NCBI RefSeq assembly: GCF_946221515.1
Contig: NZ_CAMJVK010000041.1
Location: forward strand, 1-10,251
Source: an uncultured Fenollaria sp.
GTDB lineage: Bacteria; Bacillota; Clostridia; Tissierellales; Peptoniphilaceae
Direction of reading: 5' to 3'
Length of the DNA: 10,251 nucleotides
Below the pieces are notes generated by a model, which made no database searches, had not been told where the DNA came from, and was given only the letters and a program-made list of their open reading frames with translations. The position numbers and the translations under genes are program-made. The stretch's first letter is position 1, and the number at the start of each line of letters is the position of its first letter. Positions 1 to 7,808 of this stretch are shown in pieces.

Positions 1-173
1 CATTGTTCAGCCTTTTCTTGATCGAATTTTATTGTCTTTGGCTCAGTTAATGGGTCATAATAACCAAGTTGTTCAATAAACTTGCCATCTCTAGCTCTTC
101 TTGAATCAGCTACAACAATTCTGTAAAATGGATTCTTTTTTGATCCCATTCTTTTTAAACGAATTTTTACCAC
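1..173 (-). CDS. rpsP: 30S ribosomal protein S16, 5' part (cut by window edge)
   Basis: Structural protein of the small ribosomal subunit. The reverse strand from a GTG codon at 173-171 reads MVKIRLKRMGSKKNPFYRIV, then a VADSRRARDG stretch and a GYYDPLTEP stretch, which is the typical S16 N-terminus. 57 complete codons are present; the family is usually about 80-90 residues, so the 3' third lies beyond position 1. The start is set by the conserved MVKIRLKRMG opening and by an excellent ribosome binding site, AAGGAGGTGAG at 187-177, a few bases upstream. It lies 19 bases after the ffh stop codon with no visible terminator between, so it is probably co-transcribed with ylxM and ffh. This ffh-rpsP order is common in Firmicutes. 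GTG as start codon is the only unusual point. Confidence 0.96.
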   Translation of the reverse strand, partial: MVKIRLKRMGSKKNPFYRIVVADSRRARDGKFIEQLGYYDPLTEPKTIKFDQEKAEQ

Positions 174-192
174 AATCTCACCTCCTTAAAAT

Positions 193-1533
193 TTATATAT
201 TAAATGGAAAATTGAAATTTCCTTTTCTTTTCATAGACTTCTCCATCTTGCCAAAGCGCTTCATCATCTTCTTAGTGTCTTCAAATTGCTTTAAAAGCTT
301 GTTAACATCATTTGTTGTTGTTCCGCTTCCTTCTGCAATCCTCTTCTTTCTTGAAGCATTAATTATATTTGGACTCACTCTCTCTTTCATAGTCATACTT
401 CTGATGATGGCTTCGACTCTGCCTATATCTTTGTCACTTATATTTATGCCCTTTAAGGCTTTTGAATTCATTCCTGGTATCATCTGCATTAGATTTTCTA
501 TAGGTCCTAAGTTTCTCATCTGAGCGATTTGATCTAAGAAATCATCAAGGGTAAATGTTTCTTCCCTTAATTTTTTCTCAAGCTCCATTGCCTTCTTTTG
601 GTCAATATTGCTTTGTGCCTTCTCGATAAGAGTAAGCACGTCGCCCATGCCAAGTATCTTAGAAACTATTCTGTCTGGATGAAACTCTTCAAGCTCATCC
701 ATCTTTTCGCCCATACCAACGTATTTAATCGGTTTGTCAGTTACGGCTCTAATTGAAAGTGCCGCACCGCCTCTAGCGTCACCGTCTAGCTTTGTTAAGA
801 TGACACCTGTTATTCCAAGTGCATCATCAAAGGCTTTTGCCACGTTTACTGCATCTTGTCCAGTCATTGAGTCAAGTACAAGAAGTATTTCTGATGGCTC
901 TAAGTTTTCTTTTAAACCTTTTAGCTCATCCATCAGTACTTCGTCTATGTGTAGACGTCCCGCTGTATCGACAATAACTACGTCGTTACCATTCTTCTTA
1001 GCGTGCTCTATAGCGCTCCTAGCTATGTCAATAGGCTTTATCTTGTCACCCATAGAAAATACTGGCACGTCAATTGACTTTCCAACAACTTCTAGTTGCT
1101 TAATGGCAGCTGGCCTATAGACGTCGCAGGCAACTAATAGTGGTCTTCTGCCTTTCTTTCTTAAGTTTACAGCAAGTTTACCTGTAGTAGTTGTCTTACC
1201 TGCACCTTGAAGACCGCACATCAAGATGATGCTTGGGTTCTTGCTAAGGTTTAGTCCCTCTTTAGTCTTGCCCATAAGATTAATTAATTCTTCATTAACA
1301 ATCTTAATAACTTGTTGACCAGGAGTTAAACTCTCCATAACTTCAGTGCCTATGGCTCTTTCTTTTAATGTATTTATAAAATTCTTAACTACCTTATAAT
1401 TAACATCCGCTTCAAGAAGAGCTAGCTTTACTTCTCTAAGTGCCGCATCGACATCCTTTTCGCTAAGTCTGCCTTTACCTCTTAAGCCGTCTAATGTTTT
1501 TTGTAGTTTTTCTGATAAGCTCTCAAATATCAT
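193..1533 (-). CDS. ffh: Signal recognition particle GTPase Ffh (SRP54)
   Basis: Cytosolic SRP GTPase that binds 4.5S/6S RNA and signal sequences of nascent chains and docks with FtsY at the membrane. The 446 residues match the usual length. An N-terminal helical domain (about 1-90) precedes the G domain with P-loop GLQGAGKT (107-114), DTAGR (189-193), TKLD (247-250) and the GDARGG closing segment (251-256). A methionine-rich M domain (about 297-430) contains IPGM and the RNA-binding SRKKRIAEGSGTTTNDVNKLL segment near 394-414. The ATG at 1533 has an AAAAGGAG site that overlaps the TAA stop of ylxM, 11 bases upstream, so translation of the two is likely coupled. It is followed closely by rpsP. 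No defects seen. Confidence 0.98.
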   Translation of the reverse strand: MIFESLSEKLQKTLDGLRGKGRLSEKDVDAALREVKLALLEADVNYKVVKNFINTLKERAIGTEVMESLTPGQQVIKIVNEELINLMGKTKEGLNLSKNPSIILMCGLQGAGKTTTTGKLAVNLRKKGRRPLLVACDVYRPAAIKQLEVVGKSIDVPVFSMGDKIKPIDIARSAIEHAKKNGNDVVIVDTAGRLHIDEVLMDELKGLKENLEPSEILLVLDSMTGQDAVNVAKAFDDALGITGVILTKLDGDARGGAALSIRAVTDKPIKYVGMGEKMDELEEFHPDRIVSKILGMGDVLTLIEKAQSNIDQKKAMELEKKLREETFTLDDFLDQIAQMRNLGPIENLMQMIPGMNSKALKGINISDKDIGRVEAIIRSMTMKERVSPNIINASRKKRIAEGSGTTTNDVNKLLKQFEDTKKMMKRFGKMEKSMKRKGNFNFPFNI

Positions 1534-1544
1534 TATTGCTCCTT

Positions 1545-1898
1545 TTAGATCTCGTTTATAATCTCTTCAGCTTCTTTAATCTTTTCTCTTATATCTTCTA
1601 TATCCTTACTGCCACTAGCCTGATTAAGTAAGTCAAGCGCTTTAGTCTTGGCCTCTTTCTTCTTATCAAACTTCTCTATAAGCTTAAGCGCATCCTCAAA
1701 AGACTTTAACTTGTCTATAGCTCTTTTAATGTTAAGGCTCACCGCTTGTCTTGATATTGAAAGAAGCTCAGATATCTCAGTAAGCGAGTAGTCTTCGTTG
1801 TAGTAGTAATCAACCGACTTCGACTCACTCTCTGTCAATAGGCTTCCGTAGAAGTCTAAGAGTCTTCCGATATATATATAATCATCTAGTACTTTCAT
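1545..1898 (-). CDS. ylxM: YlxM family SRP-associated helix-turn-helix protein
   Basis: Small cytosolic protein of 117 residues, typical for YlxM/UPF0122, a family found beside ffh in Gram-positive bacteria. Work in streptococci links it to the SRP as a modulator of Ffh-FtsY GTPase activity. The sequence shows a sigma-region-4-like helix-turn-helix around residues 35-65 (YSLTEISELLSISRQAVS, then LNIKRAIDKL), followed by a charged, probably coiled-coil C-terminus rich in Lys and Glu. The ATG at 1898 has an AAGGA element about 10 bases upstream. It is the first gene after a strong promoter in the 139-base gap behind ftsY and directly precedes ffh. Whether the helix-turn-helix binds DNA, for instance at the palindromes on its own promoter, is not known from the sequence. 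Confidence 0.93.
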   Translation of the reverse strand: MKVLDDYIYIGRLLDFYGSLLTESESKSVDYYYNEDYSLTEISELLSISRQAVSLNIKRAIDKLKSFEDALKLIEKFDKKKEAKTKALDLLNQASGSKDIEDIREKIKEAEEIINEI

Positions 1899-1950
1899 TT
1901 TATCTTTTTCCTTATTAAACTCGCGTCGTTCTTAGTGTTATCACATAAAA

Positions 1951-1977
1951 AACTGTCAAGCTATTTACTTGACAGTT
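1951..1977 (-). terminator. Perfect 10-bp hairpin with U-tract between ftsY and ylxM
   Basis: Arms AACTGTCAAG and CTTGACAGTT pair perfectly around a 7-base loop. On the minus strand the hairpin runs into six T (1952-1947, two of them in the arm). For transcripts coming from ftsY this looks like an intrinsic terminator. However, the predicted start of the ylxM transcript falls at about 1977-1973, on the first arm. The same element could therefore be an operator or a 5'-end stabilising hairpin. There is no T-run on the plus strand, so it is not bidirectional. Confidence 0.6.
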
Positions 1978-1980
1978 AAT

Positions 1981-2009
1981 ATAATACTATATAGATTGAC
2001 TTTTGTCAA
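1981..2009 (-). promoter_or_regulatory. Strong sigma-A promoter for ylxM-ffh-rpsP
   Basis: The minus strand shows a perfect -35 TTGACA (2009-2004), a 17-base spacer, and -10 TATTAT (1986-1981, 5 of 6 to TATAAT). Predicted transcription start is about 1977-1973, leaving a leader of about 75 bases before the ylxM ATG. The -35 is embedded in an inverted repeat, ATTGAC-TTTT-GTCAAT at 1995-2010, which could bind a regulator. The promoter separates ylxM-ffh-rpsP from the upstream smc-ftsY transcript. Confidence 0.75.
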
Positions 2010-2037
2010 TACTTTTTTTAAAATTATTTAAATATTT

Positions 2038-3228
2038 TTAAAATAATGCTTCAACGAAGTCATCGACGTTAAAAGCTTGAAGGTCTTCTATCTTTTCACC
2101 GACACCTATAATCTTAACTGGCAAATGTAATTCGCTCTCAAGTGCGATGATTACGCCTCCCTTTGCAGTTCCATCAAGTTTAGTAACACAAACGCCTGTT
2201 ATATCACTTGTCTCTTTAAATGATTTTGCTTGAATGATTGCGTTTTGACCAGTAGTCGCATCAAGAACCAATAAATTTTCTTTAACAGCGTTAGGAAATT
2301 CTCTATCGATAACTCTTTTAATCTTGTTAAGCTCATTCATTAAGTTTTGCTTGTTATGAAGCCTACCTGCTGTGTCGCAGATAAGTATATCAGTCTTTCT
2401 TGCCTTAGCCGCCATGATAGCATCAAAAACAACACTTGCTGGGTCAGCTGATTCTTCATGAGCGATGATGTCAACGTTTGCCCTATTAGCCCATTCTTTA
2501 AGCTGTTCAATGGCAGCCGCTCTAAATGTATCGGCAGCCGCAATCAAAACGCTCTTGCCCTCTTGTCTGAATTGGTAGCTAAGTTTGCCTATGGTAGTCG
2601 TCTTACCAACACCATTGACACCGACAACTAGAAGTATGGCTGGAGATGGCTCAAGCTTCAAATCTCTCGATGTAATATTATCATTCATTATATTTTTAAT
2701 TTCATCCTTTAATATAGGAAAAGCATCTTTTCTTTCAAGTATATTTTCTCTAACAAGTCTTTCTTTCAAGTTATCAATAATGTTCATAACAGTTTCTACG
2801 CCAATGTCTGATGTGACTAAAACTTCTTCAAGTTCATCGTAGAAGTCGTCATCAATGTCTGTGCCCTTAAAGACTGTTTGAAGCTTATAGTTTAAATTTT
2901 GTCTTGTCTTTTCAAGTCCTGAGAACATTCTCTTGAAGAAAGATGATTTTTCTTCTTTGACTTCTTTTGGCGCTTCTTCATTCACTTTTGCTTCGTCATT
3001 CATTTTCACTTCAGCATTTGATTTTACTTCGTCAATCATTTTTGCTTCTGCATTTGATTTTACTTCATCAATCGTTTTTGCTTCTGCATTTGTTTTTGCT
3101 TCTTCATCTAAATTTGCTTCTTCATTCAAAGGCCTTTGATCAGACTCCTCTGCAACCATATCTACTTTTTGTTCTTGAACTTCCTTTTGCTCTTCATCTT
3201 TCTTTTTCTTTTTAAACCAATTAAACAT
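2038..3228 (-). CDS. ftsY: Signal recognition particle receptor FtsY
   Basis: Membrane-associated SRP receptor GTPase that pairs with Ffh to deliver ribosomes to the Sec translocon. The 396 residues begin with MFNWFKKKKKDE, a short aromatic and basic segment like the membrane-targeting helix of other FtsY proteins. Then comes a highly acidic linker with 12-residue tandem repeats (about 35-94), the N domain (about 97-185) and the G domain: P-loop GVNGVGKT (203-210), DTFRAAA (233-239), DTAGR (285-289), TKLDGTAKGG (349-358). The C-terminus at FVEALF is complete. The ATG at 3228 has AAGAGGTGA just upstream, overlapping the smc TAA stop 10 bases away, so it is in the smc operon. The acidic repeat linker is long for a Gram-positive FtsY; the GTPase core looks fully functional. 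Confidence 0.97.
   Translation of the reverse strand: MFNWFKKKKKDEEQKEVQEQKVDMVAEESDQRPLNEEANLDEEAKTNAEAKTIDEVKSNAEAKMIDEVKSNAEVKMNDEAKVNEEAPKEVKEEKSSFFKRMFSGLEKTRQNLNYKLQTVFKGTDIDDDFYDELEEVLVTSDIGVETVMNIIDNLKERLVRENILERKDAFPILKDEIKNIMNDNITSRDLKLEPSPAILLVVGVNGVGKTTTIGKLSYQFRQEGKSVLIAAADTFRAAAIEQLKEWANRANVDIIAHEESADPASVVFDAIMAAKARKTDILICDTAGRLHNKQNLMNELNKIKRVIDREFPNAVKENLLVLDATTGQNAIIQAKSFKETSDITGVCVTKLDGTAKGGVIIALESELHLPVKIIGVGEKIEDLQAFNVDDFVEALF
2947..3126 (-). repeat. 36-bp tandem repeats encoding the acidic linker of FtsY
   Basis: Five consecutive 12-residue units at FtsY residues 35-94: NEEANLDEEAKT, NAEAKTIDEVKS, NAEAKMIDEVKS, NAEVKMNDEAKV and a diverged NEEAPKEVKEEK. At DNA level two neighbouring 36-base units (3017-3052 and 3053-3088) differ at only two positions, one of them synonymous, which indicates recent duplication. 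The outer units are more diverged. The units keep the reading frame and the acidic, Ala/Lys-rich composition. Confidence 0.9.
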
Positions 3229-3238
3229 ATTTCACCTC

Positions 3239-6200
3239 TTAAGTTAATTTCATCGAAAGTATCGAGCTTATGCCCTTTTCTTTCATAGTAATGCCGTATA
3301 TAGCGTCCGATATCTCCATAGTTACCTTTCTATGCGTGATAAGAATAAATTGTGTTTCGTCCTTTATTCTATCAAGGTAAGCTGTGTACTTACTGATGTT
3401 GGCATCATCAAGAGCCGCGTCTATCTCGTCAAGTATACAGAATGGCGATGGTTTTGACTTTAGTACCGCGAATAATAAAGCTATCGCTGTTAAAGTCTTC
3501 TCTCCACCTGATAGTAGACTTAATGACTGCATGCTCTTTCCTGGTGGACGTGCCTCAATCTCAATACCTGAGTTAAGTATATCGCTTTCGTCGCTTATAT
3601 ATATCTTCGCTTCGCCGCCACCAAATAAGTTTTGGAATATCTCTGAGAAATATCCTTGAATAATATTGAAGTTATCTTTAAATTTTATCTTGATAGTTTC
3701 GTCGATATCGTCGATTATATTTAGTAAGTCCTCTTTAGATTCTTGCATATCATCATATTGCTTTCTTAAGAACTCTAATCTTGTCAATGTATCTTCATAC
3801 TCTTTTATAGATGATAGTGATACATCGCCAAGGGCATCAATCTTTTCTTGTAGTTCTTTTAAGTCCTTTGAGCTTGCCTTAACAAGACTATCCTTGTCAA
3901 TATTTTCAACGTTAATGAAGTAATCGTTCGATAACTTTTCTTTTATGTTATCTTTCATTACTTCGTTACGAGCAAGTAAAACCTCATTCTTATTAATCTC
4001 GTCCTTGATTGCGATTATGCCTTCTTGACAAGTCTTTATCTCATTTTGCAAATCAAAGATCTTAGATAAAACTTTTTCTTTTTCATCTGTCTTTTGATTA
4101 ATCTTATCAATGTATTCTTGCTCAAGCTCTTCATTTTTCTTTAAGAAGTCCATGATGCTGGCATTTTCATTTTCAAGTGCTTCTTTATTTTTACTTAGCT
4201 CTTTAAAATCGTTTGCAAGGCCATCTTTAATCTCTTGTGACTTAGCTATATACTCTTGTGATATAGCAATGTCTTCCTCAGTTCTTTCAAGCTTTGCTTC
4301 TAAAGTAGATTTTTCAACGCTTATTTGAAGAAGCTTTTCGTTTCGTCTATCTTTTTCTTCTTCGAAGCCCTTGATAAGTTCTTTTTCAGCCTCTATCGTC
4401 TTCTCATGCTCAAGCTTTTTATGCTTAAGCTCTTCTAAGTCCTTAGTACCTTGAGCTATCTCTTCTTCAAAGACTTCAAGTGATTTCGTAAACTCTTCTC
4501 TTTGAGTTTTTGCTTCACTTATGTCTCTTTGAGCAAAGGCTATGTTTATCTCAAGTGAATTGATTTCTTTTTTAGCAGTGTTTATCTTTTCATTTATTGC
4601 AATGATTTCTTCATTTAGCTTGTCATAAGAAATTTTTTCTAGTTTAATCTCTTCTTCATTATTAATAAGAAGCTTTTTAGCATCAGCTAGAGCTTTTTCT
4701 TTCTCTTTTATCTCGTCCATTAGCTTAGTAAGCATGTGTTTACGCGAGATAAATGATGATTTTACTTGGCTACCGCCCACTATTGATCCAGATGAGTTAA
4801 TAATCTGTCCATCTAAACTAACGTATCTATATTGTTTATAAACTTTTGATATTCTTAAAGCAGCATCAAAAGTAGTCGTTACAACTGTTCTTTGAAGCAA
4901 GCTCTTGAATAGATTGTCATATTTTTTATCATAAGTAATTAGTTCACTTGCAAAACCGATGGCATCTTTGTCTTTAATATTATAATTTTCATTTGATCTA
5001 GAATTATATCTATTAAGCGGATAGAAAGTAGCTCTACCATAGTTATTCTTCTTTAAAAAGTCGATGTATTCTTTGGCATCGTCGTCTCTATCTATGACTA
5101 TGGCTTGCAAATTCGATTGAAGTGCTGATTCTATAGCAAGTGAGTACTTTTCATCACAGTTAAAGATGTCAACCACAAGTCTCGAGTCTGACTTGAAATA
5201 ATTTTTCTTCGCCGCCTTAGCTATCTCTTTAACGCTTCTGTAATAGCCGTCGAGATTTTCCTCAAGATTCTTGTGCATCTCATAACTTTTTTCTAAAACT
5301 CTAATGTCATTTTCTAAAGCAAAGTAAGCGTCCTTTGATTTTGCTAATTCATCAACTTTTGATGTAATTTCATCTTTAGCCTTCTTATATAGCTCTTCCT
5401 TTTCACTGAAAGTCTTATTTAAATCATTAAGATTGCTATTAGCTTTGTCAAACTCATCATTTTGCTTAGATAAATCATTTTCTTTATTGCTAATCTTTTT
5501 TTCTATGTCCGTAAGCTTTTCGTTTTGAGTAGCTTTATTATTATTCTTGTTTTCTATACTTAGTCTTAGCGCCTCAAGATCTTTATCAAGCGCTAGGCCC
5601 ATATTCATAGCGTCATCGTAGCTAGTTCTATCATAAGACGCGTTTTCATTTTTAAGCGCTTCAAGGTCCTTAGCAATCTTTAATAAAGTTTCTTCACTTG
5701 ATTTTTTTAATATAGATAATGTTTTTATCTTTTCTTCTGATTCTAATAATTTATTTTCGTGCTCTTTCTCTTTAAGTTTATTGTCAAGTATTTTGTCTTC
5801 GATTGATCTAAGTTTTTCTTTGTTTATCTCAAGTTTTTGCCTGTTTATGTCAAAGTCCCTAAGGTCCTTATTTCTTTGCTCTTTAATCTCGTCGATAAGC
5901 GCTTCATATTTCTTAAGCTCAGCTTGTAGTGGTGCAGCGCTCTCTTCAACTTCTTTATTCTTTATTTCACTTAATTTTAAATCATCGATGAGTCTATCTT
6001 TATCCGCAGTAAATTTAAGTAAATTCTTCTCTATCTTTTCATAAGCATTGTATGAAATAGATACGTCAACCTTTTTATACTCTTCCATAAGGCCTTTATA
6101 CTCTCTAGCTTTTTCCGATTCGCCCTTAAGTCTCGCTTCATTTTGTTCTATTTCATAAAGAATATCTTTTATTCTGAGTAAATTTGCTTCAGTCTTCTCA

Positions 6201-6742
6201 AGCTTTCTTAAGGATTCTTCTTTTTTGTATCTATATTTACTAACGCCTGATGCCTCTTCAAAGATGGCTCTTCTGTCCTCTGGCTTATTTGATAGTATCT
6301 CGTCTATCCTTCCTTGGCCAATGATGGAGTAACCATCCTTACCCACGCCTGTGTCTAGGAAAAGTTCTCTAACGTCCTTCATTCTAGCCTTTTTATTGTT
6401 GATTAAAAATTCACTCTCGCCTGAGCGGTACATGCGTCTTGTGACCTCAACCTCTTGGTATTCAACCGGTAGAGCATTATCGTCATTTGAAAATATTATG
6501 CTTACTTGAGCGTAGCCAAGCGCTTTTTTCTCTTCAGTTCCTTGAAAAATAACATCGCTCGCCTTGTTCGCTCTAAGCGATTTATTGCTTTGTTCGCCTA
6601 AAACCCATCTAACTGCGTCAGATATATTGCTCTTACCACTACCATTAGGCCCTACAATCGTTGTAACTCCAGGGGTAAAGACTATTTCAGTTCTATTTGC
6701 GAAGGACTTAAATCCCTTCAATATTAATTTATTTAAACGCAA
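3239..6742 (-). CDS. smc: Chromosome segregation protein SMC
   Basis: Cytosolic ATPase that forms the SMC-ScpA-ScpB condensin and organises and segregates the nucleoid. The 1167 residues match the family. Visible: N-terminal head with Walker A GPNGSGKSN (31-39) and Q-loop IGQGRIDEI (141-149); long coiled coil (about 170-490); hinge (about 500-665) with glycine motif SSGSIVGGS (650-658); return coiled coil (about 670-1000); C-terminal head with signature LSGGEK (1077-1082), Walker B ending ILDEID (1103-1108) and the ITHRK switch region near 1135. The start is a TTG at 6742: it gives RLNKLILKGFKSF, the conserved SMC opening, and has AAAGGGG (6757-6751) eight bases upstream; no better in-frame ATG exists. 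It overlaps the end of the radical SAM gene by 14 bases and is followed by ftsY after 10 bases. Confidence 0.98.
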   Translation of the reverse strand: MRLNKLILKGFKSFANRTEIVFTPGVTTIVGPNGSGKSNISDAVRWVLGEQSNKSLRANKASDVIFQGTEEKKALGYAQVSIIFSNDDNALPVEYQEVEVTRRMYRSGESEFLINNKKARMKDVRELFLDTGVGKDGYSIIGQGRIDEILSNKPEDRRAIFEEASGVSKYRYKKEESLRKLEKTEANLLRIKDILYEIEQNEARLKGESEKAREYKGLMEEYKKVDVSISYNAYEKIEKNLLKFTADKDRLIDDLKLSEIKNKEVEESAAPLQAELKKYEALIDEIKEQRNKDLRDFDINRQKLEINKEKLRSIEDKILDNKLKEKEHENKLLESEEKIKTLSILKKSSEETLLKIAKDLEALKNENASYDRTSYDDAMNMGLALDKDLEALRLSIENKNNNKATQNEKLTDIEKKISNKENDLSKQNDEFDKANSNLNDLNKTFSEKEELYKKAKDEITSKVDELAKSKDAYFALENDIRVLEKSYEMHKNLEENLDGYYRSVKEIAKAAKKNYFKSDSRLVVDIFNCDEKYSLAIESALQSNLQAIVIDRDDDAKEYIDFLKKNNYGRATFYPLNRYNSRSNENYNIKDKDAIGFASELITYDKKYDNLFKSLLQRTVVTTTFDAALRISKVYKQYRYVSLDGQIINSSGSIVGGSQVKSSFISRKHMLTKLMDEIKEKEKALADAKKLLINNEEEIKLEKISYDKLNEEIIAINEKINTAKKEINSLEINIAFAQRDISEAKTQREEFTKSLEVFEEEIAQGTKDLEELKHKKLEHEKTIEAEKELIKGFEEEKDRRNEKLLQISVEKSTLEAKLERTEEDIAISQEYIAKSQEIKDGLANDFKELSKNKEALENENASIMDFLKKNEELEQEYIDKINQKTDEKEKVLSKIFDLQNEIKTCQEGIIAIKDEINKNEVLLARNEVMKDNIKEKLSNDYFINVENIDKDSLVKASSKDLKELQEKIDALGDVSLSSIKEYEDTLTRLEFLRKQYDDMQESKEDLLNIIDDIDETIKIKFKDNFNIIQGYFSEIFQNLFGGGEAKIYISDESDILNSGIEIEARPPGKSMQSLSLLSGGEKTLTAIALLFAVLKSKPSPFCILDEIDAALDDANISKYTAYLDRIKDETQFILITHRKVTMEISDAIYGITMKEKGISSILSMKLT

Positions 6743-7808
6743 AATATTTGCCCCTTTCGTACTTATTCTTTATAAGCTCCTTAAATGAGTAGCTTTGCGG
6801 GCTTCCATCGTAAAACATTAGCCTATCGTCCTCATCAAAGATGCCTTTTATCTCGTAATTAATTTTATATTTTTGATAAATTTTCTTTCTATTTGCTTTT
6901 TTCGAGCCGCTCAAGTATGAAGCGACTTTTTTTGAAGAAGCTATGGTAAAATCATTTGTGATTTTATTAAGCTCAATAAATTCTTCTATGATCTCTAGAT
7001 AGATTGCCTCGTATATTAAAGAGCGTATCGCCGGGTGGAATGGCCCTGCCACTACGTCCTTACCTAGCTGAATATTATCAGTAGTTTGAAGACCTATCCT
7101 AATTATCTCAATGTCCTTTGCTTCGAAAATGATAACTATGCTCTTAAGAGTGTGAACTGCTTCGTCTACATCTAAGGGCTTGTATGAGCCATCTTCAAGT
7201 CTATCTACAAGCTCCGTGTCCTTTATGACAAGCGTTGGATATATCCTTACAAAGTCTGGTTCAAGTGCAGCTATCGCTTCAGCTGTAGCTATGTCCATCT
7301 CTTTAGTGGACTTATATAGGCCCGTCATCATTTGAAGTCCAAGAGTAAAGCCTCTCTTCTTAATCATTTTAGCGCTGCGAATGGTGTCAGCCGCCTTATG
7401 ACCTCTCTTTAGCGCATCTAAAACAGCATCATCCATTGACTGAGCACCTAACTCAATAGTTTTTACCTTATACTTTTCAAGCTCATCAAGAATTTCTTCA
7501 CTTACAGCATCCGGCCTTGTCGATATCCTTATGCTGTCAATGAGGCCACGCTCTATGTATGTATTTGCAAGCTTTAAATAGCTAAGCATAAGTGGGTAAT
7601 CAAGCGCAGTAAAGCTGCCCCCATAAAAAGCAAGCTCTATATCACTTTTTCCTTCATATAGCACCAAATACTTTTCTATATCCTTTTTTATATTTTCTTC
7701 TTTTTGCGCATCGTAGTCTTTGGCTATCTTCTTTTGATTGCAGAAAATGCAATCGTTTGGGCAGCCTAGATGCGGTATAAAAATTGGTATTATATAGTTT
7801 TTTTTCAT
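6729..7808 (-). CDS. Elp3-like radical SAM protein without acetyltransferase domain
   Basis: Predicted radical S-adenosylmethionine enzyme of the Elp3-like group (COG1243-type) common next to rnc and smc in Clostridia. The N-terminus IPHLGCPNDCIFCNQ carries the CxxxCxxC cluster motif (Cys16, Cys20, Cys23) for a 4Fe-4S cluster; FYGGSFTALD (61-70) fits the SAM-binding GGS strand; STRPDA near 96 and IELGAQSMDD near 119 are typical Elp3-like motifs; GPFHPAIRSL near 255 belongs to the radical SAM C-terminal region. With 359 residues it lacks the C-terminal GNAT domain of full Elp3 (about 500-550 residues), so the Elp3 reaction (carboxymethyl modification of wobble uridine) cannot simply be assumed; tRNA as substrate is inference. 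The ATG overlaps the rnc stop as ATGA, and the 3' end overlaps smc by 14 bases, so it sits inside the operon. No strong ribosome binding site is visible, so translation is probably coupled to rnc. Confidence 0.88.
   Translation of the reverse strand: MKKNYIIPIFIPHLGCPNDCIFCNQKKIAKDYDAQKEENIKKDIEKYLVLYEGKSDIELAFYGGSFTALDYPLMLSYLKLANTYIERGLIDSIRISTRPDAVSEEILDELEKYKVKTIELGAQSMDDAVLDALKRGHKAADTIRSAKMIKKRGFTLGLQMMTGLYKSTKEMDIATAEAIAALEPDFVRIYPTLVIKDTELVDRLEDGSYKPLDVDEAVHTLKSIVIIFEAKDIEIIRIGLQTTDNIQLGKDVVAGPFHPAIRSLIYEAIYLEIIEEFIELNKITNDFTIASSKKVASYLSGSKKANRKKIYQKYKINYEIKGIFDEDDRLMFYDGSPQSYSFKELIKNKYERGKYFAFK
6751..6757 (-). promoter_or_regulatory. Ribosome binding site deciding the TTG start of smc
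   Basis: AAAGGGG on the minus strand, eight bases before the TTG at 6742-6740 and inside the last codons of the preceding radical SAM gene. It supports TTG as the true start and suggests re-initiation or coupling with the upstream gene. Confidence 0.7.

Noticed and set aside
101..523. Plus-strand open frame of 140 codons over the rpsP/ffh junction
   Set aside because: It is antisense to two clear genes, rich in Phe/Leu/Ile/Ser as expected for the complement of coding DNA, and has no family motifs.
1931..1959. Second minus-strand promoter using the TTGACA in the hairpin arm (1959-1954)
   Set aside because: At 16-18 bases downstream only CACTAA, ACTAAG or CTAAGA are found, none like a -10 box.
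1969..1995. Plus-strand promoter from TTGACA at 1969
   Set aside because: The -10 candidates are at poor spacing, and no plus-strand gene follows.
2340..2543. Minus-strand 67-codon frame inside ftsY
   Set aside because: It lies in a shifted frame over the FtsY G domain, where the real frame has full motif conservation; no ribosome binding site stands out.
2933..3215. Plus-strand frames with Ser/Phe/Ala- or Leu/His-rich repeats
   Set aside because: They are mirror images of the FtsY acidic repeats, not independent genes.
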